64,000 nucleotides of DNA. It comes from CAMAVH01 sp046297835. GTDB taxonomy: Bacteria; Pseudomonadota; Alphaproteobacteria; SMXQ01. The notes below the pieces were generated by a model that was given only the letters and a program-made list of their open reading frames with translations, was not told the DNA's origin and did not search any database. This document shows positions 9,266 to 21,521 of the stretch, piece after piece. The position numbers and the translations under genes were made by a program. The stretch lies in contig JBKBHI010000007.1 of assembly GCA_046297835.1 (NCBI GenBank), positions 1 to 64,000 of the forward strand, written 5' to 3'. Position 1 is the stretch's first letter, and the number at the start of each line of letters is the position of its first letter.

Positions 9266-9318
9266 TATTTCCAGATCGAGACTACCAAAGCAGGAGCGGT
9301 CCATACCACTATTTCCAG
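9266..9318. promoter_or_regulatory. direct repeat TATTTCCAG, candidate LysR operator
   Basis: TATTTCCAG occurs at 9266-9274 and again at 9310-9318, 44 bases apart start to start, about four helical turns. It lies in the 169-base divergent space between the LysR gene and the hydrolase gene. The spacing on one DNA face fits a LysR tetramer, but the motif is my own reading and may be chance. Confidence 0.35.
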
Positions 9319-9369
9319 CGCGTTTATGAAGTCCAAGTGGAAGAAAACGCTAACTTTTCGGAGGCTCCG

Positions 9370-10251
9370 ATGCTCAAGGAATACCATTACGATCACCTCA
9401 TCCGCTGGCCCGAGGGCAAGCGAGTCGCCGTGTTCTTCACGTTCGACTTTCAGGGCGGCGAGGACGTCAAACCGGACAAGAACGGCATTCTCAACTACGA
9501 GAACTGGAGCCAGGGCGAATACGGCCCGCACCACGCCGTCTATCGCCTGCTGCGCATCCTCAAGGAAGAGGACGTCAAGGCCACCTTCATCACCTGCGGC
9601 GCCATCGCCGAGCGCTTCCCCGAAGCGGTCAAGGCGGTGCAGGACGCCGGCCACGCCATCGAAGGCCACGGCTACAATCACGAGATCGCCCGCTACCTGC
9701 CGCGCGACGAAGAAGATCAGGTGATGAAGAAGGCCATCGCCATGATCAAGCAGCGCACCGGCAAGCGTCCGGAAGGCTGGCGCTCTTGCACGCAGAGCAG
9801 CAATTCCATCGAGCTATTGATCGAGAACGGCTTCACCTACAACACGAATTGCTTCCACGAGGAGCTGCCGTTCCTGTGGGAGAAGGACGGCAAGGTGATG
9901 GTCGAGCTGCCGCGCCAGCCGTTCGGCGATGGCACGCTGTTCGGCCACCGCCACGGCGAATTCGGCAACCCGCATTTCGGCCTCGAAGTGTGGAAAGCCT
10001 ATTTCGACGAGCTGTGGGCCGAATCCTCGAAGGACAAGCCGAAATACGTGCCCTTCACCTGCCATCCCTACATCATCGGGCGGCCGGGCCGCACGCTGGC
10101 GCTGCGCGGCATCATCCAGCACATCAAGAAGGTCACGCAGGGCGACGTCTGGTTCGCCACCGGACCGGAGCTGGCGCACTGGTGCCTCGAGAACGTGTTT
10201 AAAGCCGAATGCACGGATATCCGTCCGGGGGCGGTGCAAAAGAGCGCTTGA
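9370..10251 (+). CDS. NodB-fold (polysaccharide deacetylase family) amidohydrolase, imidase/allantoinase-like
   Basis: The 293-residue protein starts at an ATG with GGAGG just upstream. It has the NodB metal site in variant form: TFDFQGGED (motif 1, Asp as catalytic base) and EGHGYNHEIARY (motif 2, H-x-x-x-H). The variant resembles PuuE-type allantoinases and cyclic-imide hydrolases rather than chitin or peptidoglycan deacetylases, and there is no signal peptide, which argues for a cytoplasmic small-molecule substrate. I recall a characterised pseudomonad imidase of about the same length. It is divergent from a LysR gene, is followed by receptor 3, and lies near the fused oxoprolinase/hydantoinase. 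Confidence 0.75.
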   Translation: MLKEYHYDHLIRWPEGKRVAVFFTFDFQGGEDVKPDKNGILNYENWSQGEYGPHHAVYRLLRILKEEDVKATFITCGAIAERFPEAVKAVQDAGHAIEGHGYNHEIARYLPRDEEDQVMKKAIAMIKQRTGKRPEGWRSCTQSSNSIELLIENGFTYNTNCFHEELPFLWEKDGKVMVELPRQPFGDGTLFGHRHGEFGNPHFGLEVWKAYFDELWAESSKDKPKYVPFTCHPYIIGRPGRTLALRGIIQHIKKVTQGDVWFATGPELAHWCLENVFKAECTDIRPGAVQKSA

Positions 10252-10261
10252 ACCATCGAGA

Positions 10262-10369
10262 CGACCCTTCCTGCGTTCCTTGCAGGCGCAGGAGGGGGCG
10301 TGCCGAAAACGCCACGACACAGCGGCTCCGGCACGAAGCTTCATCCAGAAACGCGGCGTCAAGCCGCGT
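10262..10369. repeat. cluster of three inverted repeats between hydrolase and receptor 3
   Basis: Three hairpins lie in a row: CCCTTCCTGCG with CGCAGGAGGG, then GGCGT with ACGCC, then the perfect stem ACGCGGC/GCCGCGT with loop GTCAA (10351-10369). No T-tract follows, so this is not a plain terminator. It could be a palindromic intergenic element or an mRNA processing or stabilising structure inside the two-gene transcript. Confidence 0.4.
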
Positions 10370-10395
10370 CAGAATGACAACAGAGGAGGTCAGAC

Positions 10396-11430
10396 ATGAC
10401 CAATCGTTTCCGCGTGCTTATGACCGGAGCCGCCGCCGTCTGCGCGGCCGGCCTGCTCGGTTCGGCTGCCCAGGCGCAGTCGGCCAGCGATTTCTACAAG
10501 GGCAAGACCGTCCGCATCATCTGCGCTCTCGGCGCCGGCGGTCCGTACGACGCCTACGCCCGCCTGGTGGCGCGCAATATCGGCAAGCATCTGCCCGGCA
10601 ATCCGTCCGTCGTGGTCGAGAACATGCCGGGCGCCGGCGGCATTCTCGCCGCCAACCATGTTTATAAAGTCGCCGTGCAGGACGGCACGGTGATTGGCGC
10701 GCTGCATCAGGGCACGACGCTGGCCCAGGCGATCTCGACGCCGAACATCGAATATGACACGCGCAAATTCAACTGGATCGGGCGCATCACGTCCGGCGGC
10801 ACCGACGTCCACTATTCCTATGTCGGCAAGGGGCCGGCGAGCTTCGACGATCTGTTCAAGCGCGAAGTGGTGGTCGCGGGCGGCGGTCCGACCTCTATGT
10901 CGGTGATCCTGCCGAGCGCCGTGGTCAATCTCATGGGCGGCAAGCTCAAGATCCTCTCGGGCTACAAGGGCAGCGCCGAAACCGACCTCGCGCTCGAGCG
11001 CGGCGAGGTCGACATGTCGCTGCAGAACTGGGAAGAGCTGCGCACCAATCGCGCTCAGGCGTTGCAGGACAAGAAGCTCAACCTCATCGTGCAATATCAG
11101 CTGACGCGCCATCCGGAGCTGCCCGACGTCCCGGCCATCGTGGAGAAGGCTAAGACGCAGGAAGAGCGCGAGATCTGGACCGTGATGCTGCAGCCGGCGA
11201 CCGTCGGCCACAGCTTCGCAGCCGGGCCGGGAGCGCCGGCCGATCGCGTCGCGCTGCTGCGCAAAGCGTTCGACACGATGGCGGCCGACGGCGGCCTGAA
11301 GGGCGAGGCGCAAAAGGCGAAGATGGAGATCCAGCCGCTGGCCGCCACGCAGGTCGTCCAGCTGATCGACGACATTTTCAAGATCGACCAGAAGGCGCTG
11401 CTGCGCGCCAAGGAAATCCTCGGACGCTAA
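10396..11430 (+). CDS. TctC/Bug-family solute receptor 3
   Basis: The 344-residue precursor has a signal peptide (AAAVCAAGLLGSAAQAQ) and the family loops FYKGKTVRIICALGAGGPYDAYARLV and VVVENMPGAGGILAANHVY. It is expected in the periplasm. A strong AGGAGG precedes the ATG. It lies 144 bases after the NodB-fold hydrolase on the same strand, so it may bind that enzyme's substrate or product. Its stop faces the oxoprolinase gene across a hairpin. Confidence 0.85.
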   Translation: MTNRFRVLMTGAAAVCAAGLLGSAAQAQSASDFYKGKTVRIICALGAGGPYDAYARLVARNIGKHLPGNPSVVVENMPGAGGILAANHVYKVAVQDGTVIGALHQGTTLAQAISTPNIEYDTRKFNWIGRITSGGTDVHYSYVGKGPASFDDLFKREVVVAGGGPTSMSVILPSAVVNLMGGKLKILSGYKGSAETDLALERGEVDMSLQNWEELRTNRAQALQDKKLNLIVQYQLTRHPELPDVPAIVEKAKTQEEREIWTVMLQPATVGHSFAAGPGAPADRVALLRKAFDTMAADGGLKGEAQKAKMEIQPLAATQVVQLIDDIFKIDQKALLRAKEILGR

Positions 11431-11464
11431 GGCGCGACTGGGGCGTTCGATAGCGTTTGATACT

Positions 11465-11492
11465 GGGCGAGCCGGCTTATGCCGGCTCGCCC
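11465..11492. terminator. hairpin between convergent genes
   Basis: This is a perfect 12-base stem (GGGCGAGCCGGC with its complement) and a TTAT loop. No clear T-run follows on either strand, so it may act as a weak bidirectional terminator for receptor 3 and the oxoprolinase. Confidence 0.6.
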
Positions 11493-11543
11493 GAACTCTA
11501 TGGGCGAAGGCTCGGGTTCACGCCCATAACGGCCGCTCTGCGC

Positions 11544-15146
<3,603 letters not shown>

Positions 15147-15298
15147 GCGTCAGCATAGGCAATTTGAGGAAATTCATAAACATCCTCAGCGGGATGCTTC
15201 AACCGGGACATGGATGCCGTCGGTAATACGAATTTACAAAACATAATATTAGGTCTATATGGGGCCCCGCATTCGTTCCAATCCATGGAGGGGACTTT

Positions 15299-16192
15299 AT
15301 GAATACCGCGACCATCGCGCGCATTCTTCGCGCGGCCATGCTCACCGGCGGCCTGACCGCCGCCGCCACGACCGCTTCGGCCCACGATTTCTGGGTTCAT
15401 GCCGGTCTCGGCACCGACGCCGACAGCAAGAATCCCTTCGTCATGACCAACATCGGCTGGGGCCATGCGCTGTTTCCGATCAGCGAATTCCTCGCCGGCG
15501 ACCGCCTGATCAGCTATCGCGTCGTCGACCCCACGGGCAAGGCTTTGGATCTGCCGGTCGACAAGACGGCGAACAAGTCGCAGGTCGCCGACTCGTCGGC
15601 CATGCCGGGCATCGCGCGCCTCAACGTCGGCGATCCGTTCGCGCGCCGCATCCTGTTCAAGTCCGACGCGCCGCAAGGCACCTATCAGCTGCATGGCCTG
15701 ATGACCATGTCGCCGCGCACCGACTGGATCGACGCCAAGGGCGACAAGCAGTTCGCGAGCATCTTTCCGGACCAGGTGAAGGACGCGCAACGCATCGTCG
15801 AGAGCGGCATCACCGTGCGCAGCTCGACGGCCTATTGGCCGGTCGGCGCCTGGACCGCGCCGAAGTCCGCCAATCTGCCGATCGAGTTGTTGGCGGTCAG
15901 CGACACGAGCAAGCTGAAGGTCGGCCAGCCGGCGGTCTTCGAAGTCTACCGCGACGGCAAGCCGCTGCGCACGAACGCCAAGGTCGGCGTCGAGCTGCAT
16001 AACAACGACGGCCATGCCGACGGCAAGATCGACGGCCACAAAGTGACCTTCACGCCGCCGTCGCCCGGCACCTGGCTGGTCCGCGTGTTCTTCACCGAGC
16101 CGCTGCCCGGCGAAGGCAGCCTGGCGCAATACAAAGGCAAGCTGCAGAACGCCCGCTACATCACGACGGCGACCTTCGAGGCGAAGCCGTGA
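15299..16192 (+). CDS. DUF4198 periplasmic protein of a nickel/cobalt uptake operon
   Basis: The 297-residue precursor has a Sec signal ending TTASA, then HDFWVHAGLG, the hallmark start of DUF4198 proteins with an N-terminal histidine. The C-terminal part has a beta-sandwich look ('VFEVYRDGKPLRTNAKVGVEL...TFTPPSPGTWLVRVFF'). DUF4198 proteins are often encoded with nickel or cobalt transporters (NikK-like), which fits the three genes that follow. A GGAGGGG site lies before the ATG. The stop overlaps the next start by four bases (GTGA). Confidence 0.8.
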   Translation: MNTATIARILRAAMLTGGLTAAATTASAHDFWVHAGLGTDADSKNPFVMTNIGWGHALFPISEFLAGDRLISYRVVDPTGKALDLPVDKTANKSQVADSSAMPGIARLNVGDPFARRILFKSDAPQGTYQLHGLMTMSPRTDWIDAKGDKQFASIFPDQVKDAQRIVESGITVRSSTAYWPVGAWTAPKSANLPIELLAVSDTSKLKVGQPAVFEVYRDGKPLRTNAKVGVELHNNDGHADGKIDGHKVTFTPPSPGTWLVRVFFTEPLPGEGSLAQYKGKLQNARYITTATFEAKP

Positions 16193-16650
16193 GACTGACG
16201 CGCATCGCCGCCGGGCTCGTCCCGGCGGCCTTCGCGCTCGGCTTGGCCGGCGAGGCGGCGGCGCACGCGCTGTCGCACAAGACGCATAGCGAAGGCGCGG
16301 CGATCGTGCTGTCGATGTCCTACACCGACGGCTCGCTGCCGCGCTTTTCCAGCATTCGCATCTTTTCGCCGGCCGATCCGAAGCAGCCGTTCCAGATCGG
16401 CCGCAGCGACGACGCCGGCCGCTTCGTCTTCCTGCCGACCATGCCGGGGGCTTGGCGCGTCCAGTTCGAGGACGATGGCGAGGACGGCCATAAGGCGGAA
16501 TTCGCCGTGGAGGTGGACAACGTCAGCGCCGCGCATCTGCCGGGCTGGCAACGCTGGCTGCTCGCCTTGAGCCTGGTGCTGAACGCCCTGCTGGGGCACC
16601 AACTCTGGCAATTTTACCGGGCGCGGCGTAAAACCGTCCCCCAATCATAA
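16189..16650 (+). CDS. small membrane-anchored periplasmic protein (NikL/CbiL-like)
   Basis: This 153-residue protein starts at a GTG that overlaps the preceding stop as GTGA, a sign of translational coupling. It has an N-terminal signal segment, a His-rich mature start (HALSHKTHSEG), a small beta domain of the carboxypeptidase-regulatory type and a C-terminal hydrophobic anchor (WLLALSLVLNALLGHQLW). This layout is like NikL/CbiL accessory subunits of nickel/cobalt transporters. That assignment is inferred from architecture and neighbours. Confidence 0.65.
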   Translation: MRLTRIAAGLVPAAFALGLAGEAAAHALSHKTHSEGAAIVLSMSYTDGSLPRFSSIRIFSPADPKQPFQIGRSDDAGRFVFLPTMPGAWRVQFEDDGEDGHKAEFAVEVDNVSAAHLPGWQRWLLALSLVLNALLGHQLWQFYRARRKTVPQS

Positions 16651-16673
16651 ATTTTCCTAAATAGGCTTACGCC

Positions 16674-17267
16674 ATGAATCAGCCTCTTGGCCGCATCCTC
16701 GCCCTGGCCGGCGTTCTCGTTCTCGCCGCGTCGCCCGCTTTGGCCCACAGCGAGGGCGGCATGGCCGGCGGCCTGGCGAGCGGCTTCCTGCATCCCTTGA
16801 CGGGCGCGGACCATGTCGCCGCCATGGTCGCGGTCGGCATCTGGGGCGCGTTTCTCGGCGCGCCGGCGATCTGGCTGCTGCCCATCGTTTTCCCGCTGGT
16901 CATGACCGTCGGCGGCGCGCTCGGCGTCATGGGCGTGCCGTTGCCGGCGGTCGAGATCGGCATCGCCGGCTCGGCCATCGTGCTCGGCCTCGCGGTGCTG
17001 CTGGCGGCGCGTCCGCCGCTGTGGGTCGCGGCGGTCGTCGTCGGCGTCTTCGCCATTTTCCACGGCCATGCCCACGGCACCGAGCTGCCCGAGGCGGCCG
17101 ATCCGGTGGCCTATGCCCTCGGCTTCGTCGTGGCGACCGGCCTGCTGCATCTGGCCGGCATCGCCTTCGGCCTGCTGGTGCGCTGGCCGGCCGGCGTGAA
17201 GGTCGTGCGCGCGGCGGGCGGCGTCATCGCCGTGGCCGGCGTCGCCTTCCTTCTGGGCATCGCTTGA
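16674..17267 (+). CDS. HupE/UreJ-family nickel/cobalt permease
   Basis: The 197-residue protein has a cleavable signal (ASPALAHSEGG) and about six transmembrane segments. It shows the family motif HPLTGADHVAAM in the first helix and FHGHAHGTELP in a later one, where the histidines and aspartate bind Ni2+ or Co2+. HupE/UreJ proteins are secondary metal permeases linked to hydrogenase or urease. Neither enzyme is in this window. It lies 23 bases after the anchored protein and overlaps the next gene by four bases. Confidence 0.88.
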   Translation: MNQPLGRILALAGVLVLAASPALAHSEGGMAGGLASGFLHPLTGADHVAAMVAVGIWGAFLGAPAIWLLPIVFPLVMTVGGALGVMGVPLPAVEIGIAGSAIVLGLAVLLAARPPLWVAAVVVGVFAIFHGHAHGTELPEAADPVAYALGFVVATGLLHLAGIAFGLLVRWPAGVKVVRAAGGVIAVAGVAFLLGIA

Positions 17268-17872
17268 GGGCGCTTCTGCCGCTGGCTGCCGCGCTGATCC
17301 TGATCGGCGCGGCGCCGGCGGCGGCCCACAGCATCACCCCCGGCACCAGCGGTTTCACCGACGGCTTGCAGCATCCGTTCGGCATTCCCGCCCATGTCAT
17401 GATCCTGCTCGCCGCCGGGCTGCTGCTCGGCCAGCGCGACGTCGGCCGTTGGGCCGCGCCGCTCTACGGCTTTCTCGCCGGCTTCGCCTTGGGCCTCGCG
17501 CTCGGCCCGTTGCTGACCGATCCGCCGCTCGAACGGGCCGCCGCCGTCGCGCTGCTGGCGCTCGCCGCCGTCAGCGGCGTCATGATCGCCTGGGCGCGGC
17601 CCTGGCACACGGCGCTGCTCGCGCCGCTGCTGGCGCTGGCCGGCTTCGCGCTCGGCTTCGATTCGGCGCCGGACGGCAGCTTGCAGCAGACGCTGGCGGC
17701 GCTCGCCGGCACCGGTTTCGCCGCGATCTTCGCGCTCTTGAACCTGGCGATGCTCGCCAATTACGTCCGGATGGACGCGCGGCCCTGGCGGGCCATCGGC
17801 CTGCGCGTCGTCGGCTCGTGGATCGCCGCGGCCGCCATCATGGTGCTGGCCTTGGAGCTGCGGCCGCTCTAG
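17264..17872 (+). CDS. second HupE/UreJ-like membrane protein
   Basis: The 202-residue protein is read from a TTG that overlaps the preceding stop as TTGA; no ATG fits better, and this start gives a clean signal peptide (LIGAAPAAAHSI). It repeats the plan of its neighbour: signal, then a helix with GLQHPFGIPAHVMILLAAG, where the HP..G..H pattern is a diverged form of the metal motif, then five or six more hydrophobic segments. The motif aspartate is replaced, so metal binding may differ. It probably arose by duplication and may pair with the first permease. Start confidence is moderate. Confidence 0.7.
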   Translation: MRALLPLAAALILIGAAPAAAHSITPGTSGFTDGLQHPFGIPAHVMILLAAGLLLGQRDVGRWAAPLYGFLAGFALGLALGPLLTDPPLERAAAVALLALAAVSGVMIAWARPWHTALLAPLLALAGFALGFDSAPDGSLQQTLAALAGTGFAAIFALLNLAMLANYVRMDARPWRAIGLRVVGSWIAAAAIMVLALELRPL

Positions 17873-17945
17873 CGCGGCTTGACGGCGGGCGGCGATCGCT
17901 ACCAGACTTTCGCCCAGACAAGAGCCGCCATCAGGGAGACGCCAT

Positions 17946-18323
17946 ATGGACGAGACGGATAACAACGCGCCGCCGGTGCGTCCGGGAGACGTCCTGTGCC
18001 GGCTCGACGATATCGGCGAGGCGCAGTCGCGCCCTTACATGATGGCGGAGGGCGAGGGTGCGCCGTTCGAGTTCTTCATCGTGCGGCGCGGCGACGCGGT
18101 CCACGGCTACGTCAACAATTGCCCGCATCACGACCGCGCCCTGCAATGGGAAGGCGAGTCCTTCCTGACGCCGGAAGGCGATCAAATTCTCTGCCAGGCC
18201 CACGGCGCGATCTTCGACATCGAGACCGGCCGCTGTCTGGACGGCCCGGCGCGGCCGAACGGCTGCCTGACGCGGGTGGCGATCGAGATCGCCGGCGGCG
18301 ACATCCGGCTCGCGCCGCGCTGA
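17946..18323 (+). CDS. Rieske [2Fe-2S] ferredoxin-like protein
   Basis: This 125-residue soluble protein has both Rieske ligand pairs: Cys59/His61 in NNCPHHD and Cys83/His86 in LCQAHGAIFD. It would pass electrons or act as a small Rieske subunit of an oxygenase. No oxygenase lies next to it; the Rieske dioxygenase near 56 kb has another ferredoxin closer by. It follows the nickel/cobalt operon with a 73-base gap and its own AGGGAG site. It converges with the MFS_3 gene with 14 bases between them. Confidence 0.85.
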   Translation: MDETDNNAPPVRPGDVLCRLDDIGEAQSRPYMMAEGEGAPFEFFIVRRGDAVHGYVNNCPHHDRALQWEGESFLTPEGDQILCQAHGAIFDIETGRCLDGPARPNGCLTRVAIEIAGGDIRLAPR

Positions 18324-18337
18324 GCGGCGCCGCGCCG

Positions 18338-20026
18338 TCAGCTCGCGCGGTTGGGATCGGTCAGCGGCTCGTGATGGTGGTCGGTCTGCGTGCGCGGCTC
18401 GGCGGTGGTGATCGCGTCGGTCTGGCGCTCGATCATGCGATGCACCTTCGGCGTCTCGGGGCCCTTGTGCAGCAGGCGAAGCTGCTCGCTGATCGCGGCG
18501 TCGGCCTTGGTCGTGCGGCTGTTGTGGCGGACGTAGTCGAGCCAGGTCGCGGCATGATAGCGCTCGATCCAGACTTCAGGGTCGTTGAGATCGCGCAGCA
18601 GCGTCCAATGGCGCGCGCCGTCGCGCTTGCGCACGCGGCGGCGTTCGGCCATGGCGCGCAGGAAGGCGACGACGTCCTGCTCGCGGATGCGGTATTCGAT
18701 GGTGACGACGATCGGGCCGCTACGCGGCTCGATATGCATGGCGATCTCGGGCTCCTTGAAGCGGTTCAAGGGATCGAGATCGAGGCCGGAGAATTGCGGC
18801 AGCGGCAGGCGAAAGCCGAGCGCGAGGTTGAGCAGCAGCAGCGCGCCGCCGCCGCATAGCGCGGCGGCGATGCCGATGTGCTCGGCCGTCAGGCCCCAGC
18901 ACCAGGAGCCGAGCGCCATGCCGCCGAACGCCGACATCTGATAGAGCGACAGCGCGCGGCCCACCACCCAGCGCGGCGCAGACATTTGCACTGACGTGTT
19001 GAACGTCGAGAGCGCCAGCACCCAGCCCGCGCCGGCGAACAGGAAGCCGGCCATGGTCAGCGCGAGATAGGCGCTGAAGGCGGCGACGAGCGCGGCGAAG
19101 GCGAAAGACAGGCAGGCGCAGCGCACCACGCCTTCGGTCGACAGGCGGCGGCGCAGCTTGGCGCTGACGAAGGCGCCGCCGACCGCGCCGACGCCGAACG
19201 CGCCGAGCAGCAGGCCGTAGCCGAGCGGACCGCCCGAGATCTGATCGCGGGCGATGACCGGCATCAGGGCCTGCACGGCGACGGCGGCGAAGCCGAAGAT
19301 GGCGGCGCGCAGCATGACGACGCGCAGATGCGGCGACATCGAGACGTAGCGGATGCCCGAGCCCATGGCGGCGCCGAGCGGCTCGGCCGGCAGCATCTGC
19401 GGCGGCCGGTTGGGCTTCCAGCGCGCCAGCACGAAAATCAGGCCGATGTAGCTGACGGCGTTCAGCACGAAGGCGAAGGCCGCGCCGATGGCGGCGACGA
19501 TCGCGCCGCCGACCGCCGGGCCGAGGCTGCGGGCGATGTTGAAGCCCATGCTGTTGAGCGCGACCGCGCTCGGCAGGTCGCTGCGCGGCACCATCTCGCC
19601 GACGGAGGCTTGCCAGGCGGGCCCGTTGAAAGCGGTGCCGCAGCCGATCAGGAAGGTGAACAGGAGCAACAGCCAGGGCGTGATCAGGCCGGTGAAGGTG
19701 CAGGCGGCGAGGCCGATCGAGGCGACCAGCATGAAGCTTTGCGCCGTCAGCATCATCTTGCGGCGGTCCAGCGTGTCGGCGAGCGCACCGGCCATCAGCG
19801 AAAACAGCATGATCGGCGCGGTGACGGAGGCTTGGATCAGCGCCACCGTGTCCGCTTCCTTGGCGATCGAGGCCATCAGCCAGGCGGCGCCGACCGACTG
19901 GATCATGCCGCCGAAATTCGACGCCATGCTGGCGAACCAGACGTTGCGGAACACGCCGTGCTTGAGCGGCGCGAGGACGCTGCCGGAGGCGGCTTTGGAT
20001 TTGTCGGCGGGAGCGGCGGACGTCAC
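18338..20026 (-). CDS. MFS_3-type transporter with C-terminal ABM-like domain
   Basis: The 562-residue protein has a 12-helix MFS part (residues about 20-410; loop motif GALADTLDRRKMM) followed by a soluble tail of about 130 residues (SGPIVVTIEYRIREQDVVAFLRAMAERRRVRKRDG...) that resembles antibiotic-biosynthesis-monooxygenase folds. That combination and length are typical of the PF05977 'transmembrane secretion effector' group. A role in export of a small molecule is likely, but the substrate is unknown. The start is a GTG with no strong ribosome site, so the N-terminus is uncertain by a few codons. Confidence 0.82.
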   Translation of the reverse strand: MTSAAPADKSKAASGSVLAPLKHGVFRNVWFASMASNFGGMIQSVGAAWLMASIAKEADTVALIQASVTAPIMLFSLMAGALADTLDRRKMMLTAQSFMLVASIGLAACTFTGLITPWLLLLFTFLIGCGTAFNGPAWQASVGEMVPRSDLPSAVALNSMGFNIARSLGPAVGGAIVAAIGAAFAFVLNAVSYIGLIFVLARWKPNRPPQMLPAEPLGAAMGSGIRYVSMSPHLRVVMLRAAIFGFAAVAVQALMPVIARDQISGGPLGYGLLLGAFGVGAVGGAFVSAKLRRRLSTEGVVRCACLSFAFAALVAAFSAYLALTMAGFLFAGAGWVLALSTFNTSVQMSAPRWVVGRALSLYQMSAFGGMALGSWCWGLTAEHIGIAAALCGGGALLLLNLALGFRLPLPQFSGLDLDPLNRFKEPEIAMHIEPRSGPIVVTIEYRIREQDVVAFLRAMAERRRVRKRDGARHWTLLRDLNDPEVWIERYHAATWLDYVRHNSRTTKADAAISEQLRLLHKGPETPKVHRMIERQTDAITTAEPRTQTDHHHEPLTDPNRAS

Positions 20027-20160
20027 GGCGCGGCTACTCGTCTCGGTGGGCGGAATGGCGAGCCTAGCGCCAACGCCGCACGGCGCATACTGTTCAATCG
20101 GCGCTCTGGGGAAACTGCAGGTTGCGCGTGCATGGCGGTTTGGGCGTCGCCCGAAACGAC

Positions 20161-20192
20161 ATCGGCGGGCCTCCTTTCGGAAACCCGCCGAT
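20161..20192 (-). terminator. terminator after receptor 4
   Basis: Arms ATCGGCGGG and CCCGCCGAT enclose a 14-base loop, 25 bases past the receptor 4 stop. A short T-rich run (TGTCGTTTCG) follows on the minus strand. Confidence 0.6.
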
Positions 20193-20216
20193 GCGATCTC
20201 GCCGTGAAGGCGAAGG

Positions 20217-21236
20217 TTACTCGGTGACGGCCTTGGCGCGCTTGAGGGCGGCCGGCGGCGCGTTGTAGATCACGCCAAGCAGTTCGACGACCTCGTCCGC
20301 CGTCATCGGATCGACGGGCAGCTTGAGCTTGTCGGCGTCGGCGAGGAACGCTTTATCTTTCATCGTGTCGTCGAAGGCTTTGCGCAGGATGGCGACCTGG
20401 GCCGCCGGCACCTGCTTGGACGTCATGTAGGGACGGCCGATTTCGCCAGCGCCATTGATGACGTTAAGCACGGCGCGGTCCTCGTCGTTGGCGGCGAGGT
20501 CGTTGGCCCACGGCACGTCTTTCGGCGCGTCCGGCGGCAGCTCGCGCGAGAGCTTCACGACGGGGCGGACCAGCTTGTTGGCGCGGTGGTCTTCGGGAAT
20601 CGACGTCCAGGAGCCGCAGTCGCCATCCAGCTCGCCGCGCTCGATGGCGAGGCGCTGCTCCGGCGAGCCGGGGAAGCCGGTGATGATCTTGATGTCGATG
20701 TTGAACACGCGTTGCAGCGTGCGCTGGTTGATCCAGTTGGCCGCGCCGACGCCGGTGGTGCCGAAGACCCAGTTCTTTTTGCGGAATTCGTCGAAGTCCT
20801 TGACCGCCTTGGTGTGCCAGACGTAGCAGACGCGCTGGTCGCGCGCGATGTTGCCGATCCAGGCGAAGTCGGTGAACTTCAAATTGCCCATCTTCTCGGG
20901 CTCGAGCAGCGACTGCGTGATCAAGCCGGGATTGTAGGCGGCGATGGCCGTGCCGTCTTTCGGCGCCGGGCCGTCGAGCCAGCGCACGGCGGTCAGCGAG
21001 CCGGCGCCTGGCATGTTCTCGACGATCACGCTCGGCTTGCCCGGAATGTGGTTGCCGAAATGGCGCGACAGCAGGCGGGCGTAAGTGTCGTAGCCGCCGC
21101 CCGGCGTGAAGCCGACGACGAGGCGGACGGTCTTGCCTTGGTAATACGGCGTCTGGGCTTCGGCCACAGGCGCGACAAGCGCGGCGGAGGCGAGAAGGGC
21201 GAGCGCGGCGACGCCGCCGCGAGCGAAGGCATTCAT
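20217..21236 (-). CDS. TctC/Bug-family solute receptor 4
   Basis: The 339-residue precursor has a signal peptide (ALALLASAALVAPVAEAQ) and the loops YYQGKTVRLVVGFTPGGGYDTYARLL and VIVENMPGAGSLTAVRWL. It stands alone between a MFS_3 transporter and a hybrid kinase, with its own terminator. It is the only receptor here with no catabolic gene next to it. The 285-base stretch behind it (21237-21521) up to the kinase stop shows no gene or clear signal beyond its ribosome site. Confidence 0.85.
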   Translation of the reverse strand: MNAFARGGVAALALLASAALVAPVAEAQTPYYQGKTVRLVVGFTPGGGYDTYARLLSRHFGNHIPGKPSVIVENMPGAGSLTAVRWLDGPAPKDGTAIAAYNPGLITQSLLEPEKMGNLKFTDFAWIGNIARDQRVCYVWHTKAVKDFDEFRKKNWVFGTTGVGAANWINQRTLQRVFNIDIKIITGFPGSPEQRLAIERGELDGDCGSWTSIPEDHRANKLVRPVVKLSRELPPDAPKDVPWANDLAANDEDRAVLNVINGAGEIGRPYMTSKQVPAAQVAILRKAFDDTMKDKAFLADADKLKLPVDPMTADEVVELLGVIYNAPPAALKRAKAVTE

Positions 21237-21521
21237 GGAATTCTCCCGGTTGAAACGATCCTGTGAGCGGATATTCGCCGGCCCGGCGTGATCGTGCGGG
21301 CCGTTTTGAATGGCGAGCGGATAGGCGACGCGGCGGCTGGGGGAAGCCTGACGGGGACGGCAACGGCCTCGCCGTCATGGCGCGACGGCGGACGGCGGCT
21401 GTCCGGCGGAAATGTTAGTGCAAAGGCGCGCGCCCTGCCAATCAGTTATGGCCGGACAAGCGCCGCCCAGGCGCGCGCGAAATGCCCGATCCGCCGCGGT
21501 TTTGAATAATGAAACCGGGCT

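Noticed and set aside
15147..15298. A cobalamin or nickel riboswitch before the HupE operon
   Set aside because: The spacer is only 152 bases and I see no B12-box-like sequence or multi-helix core; only a 5-base stem CATCC/GGATG is present.
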